DNA of 5,948 nucleotides, from NCBI GenBank assembly GCA_031282905.1, contig JAITCV010000209.1, positions 1-5,948 on the forward strand. The letters run 5' to 3'. The stretch is from Azoarcus sp. (lineage in GTDB: Bacteria > Pseudomonadota > Gammaproteobacteria > Burkholderiales > Rhodocyclaceae). How positions within the stretch are numbered: position 1 is the stretch's first letter; every line of letters begins with the position of its first letter. The translations under genes and the position numbers were made by a program. Of this stretch, positions 5,774 through 5,948 are shown piece by piece. The notes below the pieces were generated by a model. The model had not been told where the DNA came from and made no database searches. It saw only the letters and a program-made list of their open reading frames with translations.

Positions 5774-5948
5774 ATGCATCCATCGGCAATGGAAAACGGC
5801 AAGGAATTCTTTGTCTGCTATTCTGAAGACATAATCGCACAGCACAGCACAGCACAGCACAGCACAGCACAGCACAGCACAGCACAGCACAGCACAGCAC
5901 AGCACAGCACAGCACAGCACAGCACAGCACAGCACAGCACAGCACAGC
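5774..5948 (+). CDS. Start of an unidentified, possibly phase-variable gene, cut by the window end
   Basis: An ATG at 5774 with a well-spaced AGGAAG opens a frame without stop to the window end (58 codons). It reads MHPSAMENGKEFFVCYSEDI (residues 1-20), then I, and from residue 22 the five-residue period AQHST encoded by the AGCAC tract. An in-frame ATG at 5789 is a second possible start. Because the unit is 5 bases, loss or gain of one copy changes the frame after the tract, which would switch the gene on or off. I do not recognise the N-terminus and the body of the protein is outside the window. Candidates seen with such tracts elsewhere include DNA methyltransferases (type III Mod) and surface-modifying enzymes; none can be chosen from this sequence. 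The tract has no stop in any frame, so openness inside it is not evidence by itself. The tract could instead be the leader of a gene starting further right. Confidence 0.4.
   Translation, partial: MHPSAMENGKEFFVCYSEDIIAQHSTAQHSTAQHSTAQHSTAQHSTAQHSTAQHSTAQ
5816..5835 (+). promoter_or_regulatory. Weak promoter-like -10 motifs just before the AGCAC tract
   Basis: TGCTATTCT (5816-5824) resembles an extended -10, and CATAAT (5830-5835) matches TATAAT in 5 of 6 positions. Neither has a convincing -35 at the right distance. If one is active, the AGCAC tract would be at the very start of a transcript instead of inside a coding region. Confidence 0.2.
5837..5948 (+). repeat. Perfect pentanucleotide tandem repeat (AGCAC)n, at least 22 copies
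   Basis: From 5837 the sequence is an uninterrupted AGCAC repeat (GCAC followed by 21 full copies and three bases), 112 bases in all, and it is cut by the window end. The true copy number is therefore a lower bound. No base deviates. Such a long pure tract is prone to slipped-strand mispairing. In the frame of the ATG at 5774 it encodes AQHST repeats. Neither strand has a stop codon in any frame within it. Confidence 0.97.

Noticed and set aside
5693..5935. Minus-strand frame encoding LCCAV repeats
   Set aside because: It starts at a GTG inside the AGCAC tract, which is open in every frame on both strands, and then runs antisense into the thiolase terminator; no ribosome-binding site or product is recognisable.
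5837..5948. CRISPR array
   Set aside because: The tract is a pure 5-base repeat with no spacers, so it is a microsatellite and unrelated to the cas gene at 273-1451.

Overview
The window looks like a piece of a betaproteobacterial chromosome. The housekeeping proteins (ArgA, YggX, a CobD/CbiB-family membrane protein and a BktB-type thiolase) read like those of Rhodocyclales or Nitrosomonadales relatives. That placement rests on remembered family sequences, not on a search. The four genes are GC-rich with a typical high-GC codon pattern.

Layout from left to right. Positions 1-272 hold no convincing gene. They carry two GTAG-headed, REP-like palindromes in inverted orientation, with smaller palindromes nearby. 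Positions 273-1451 (minus strand) encode a CRISPR-associated CARF/ring-nuclease-type protein of the NE0113 family, with lower GC than its neighbours and no CRISPR array or other cas gene visible. A divergent intergenic region (1452-1689) carries an extended -10 promoter and a 14-bp tandem duplication in front of argA. On the plus strand follow argA (N-acetylglutamate synthase), yggX (Fe(2+)-trafficking / oxidative damage protection), a CobD/CbiB-family membrane protein with its own likely promoter, and a thiolase 20 bp further on. A GC-rich hairpin follows the thiolase stop.

The last 175 bases are the most interesting part. A well-placed Shine-Dalgarno sequence precedes an ATG at 5774, opening a reading frame that enters a perfect AGCAC pentanucleotide tract (5837-5948, at least 22 copies) and runs off the window. 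The frame repeats the peptide AQHST. A change of one unit would shift the frame, which is the signature of a phase-variable (contingency) gene. Only its first codons are visible, so its product cannot be identified. The tract could instead lie in the leader of a gene further right. The 393 residues of the thiolase, the arginine gene and yggX look ordinary. The accessory content is at the two edges: a cas gene beside REP-like repeats on the left and the repeat-bearing gene start on the right.
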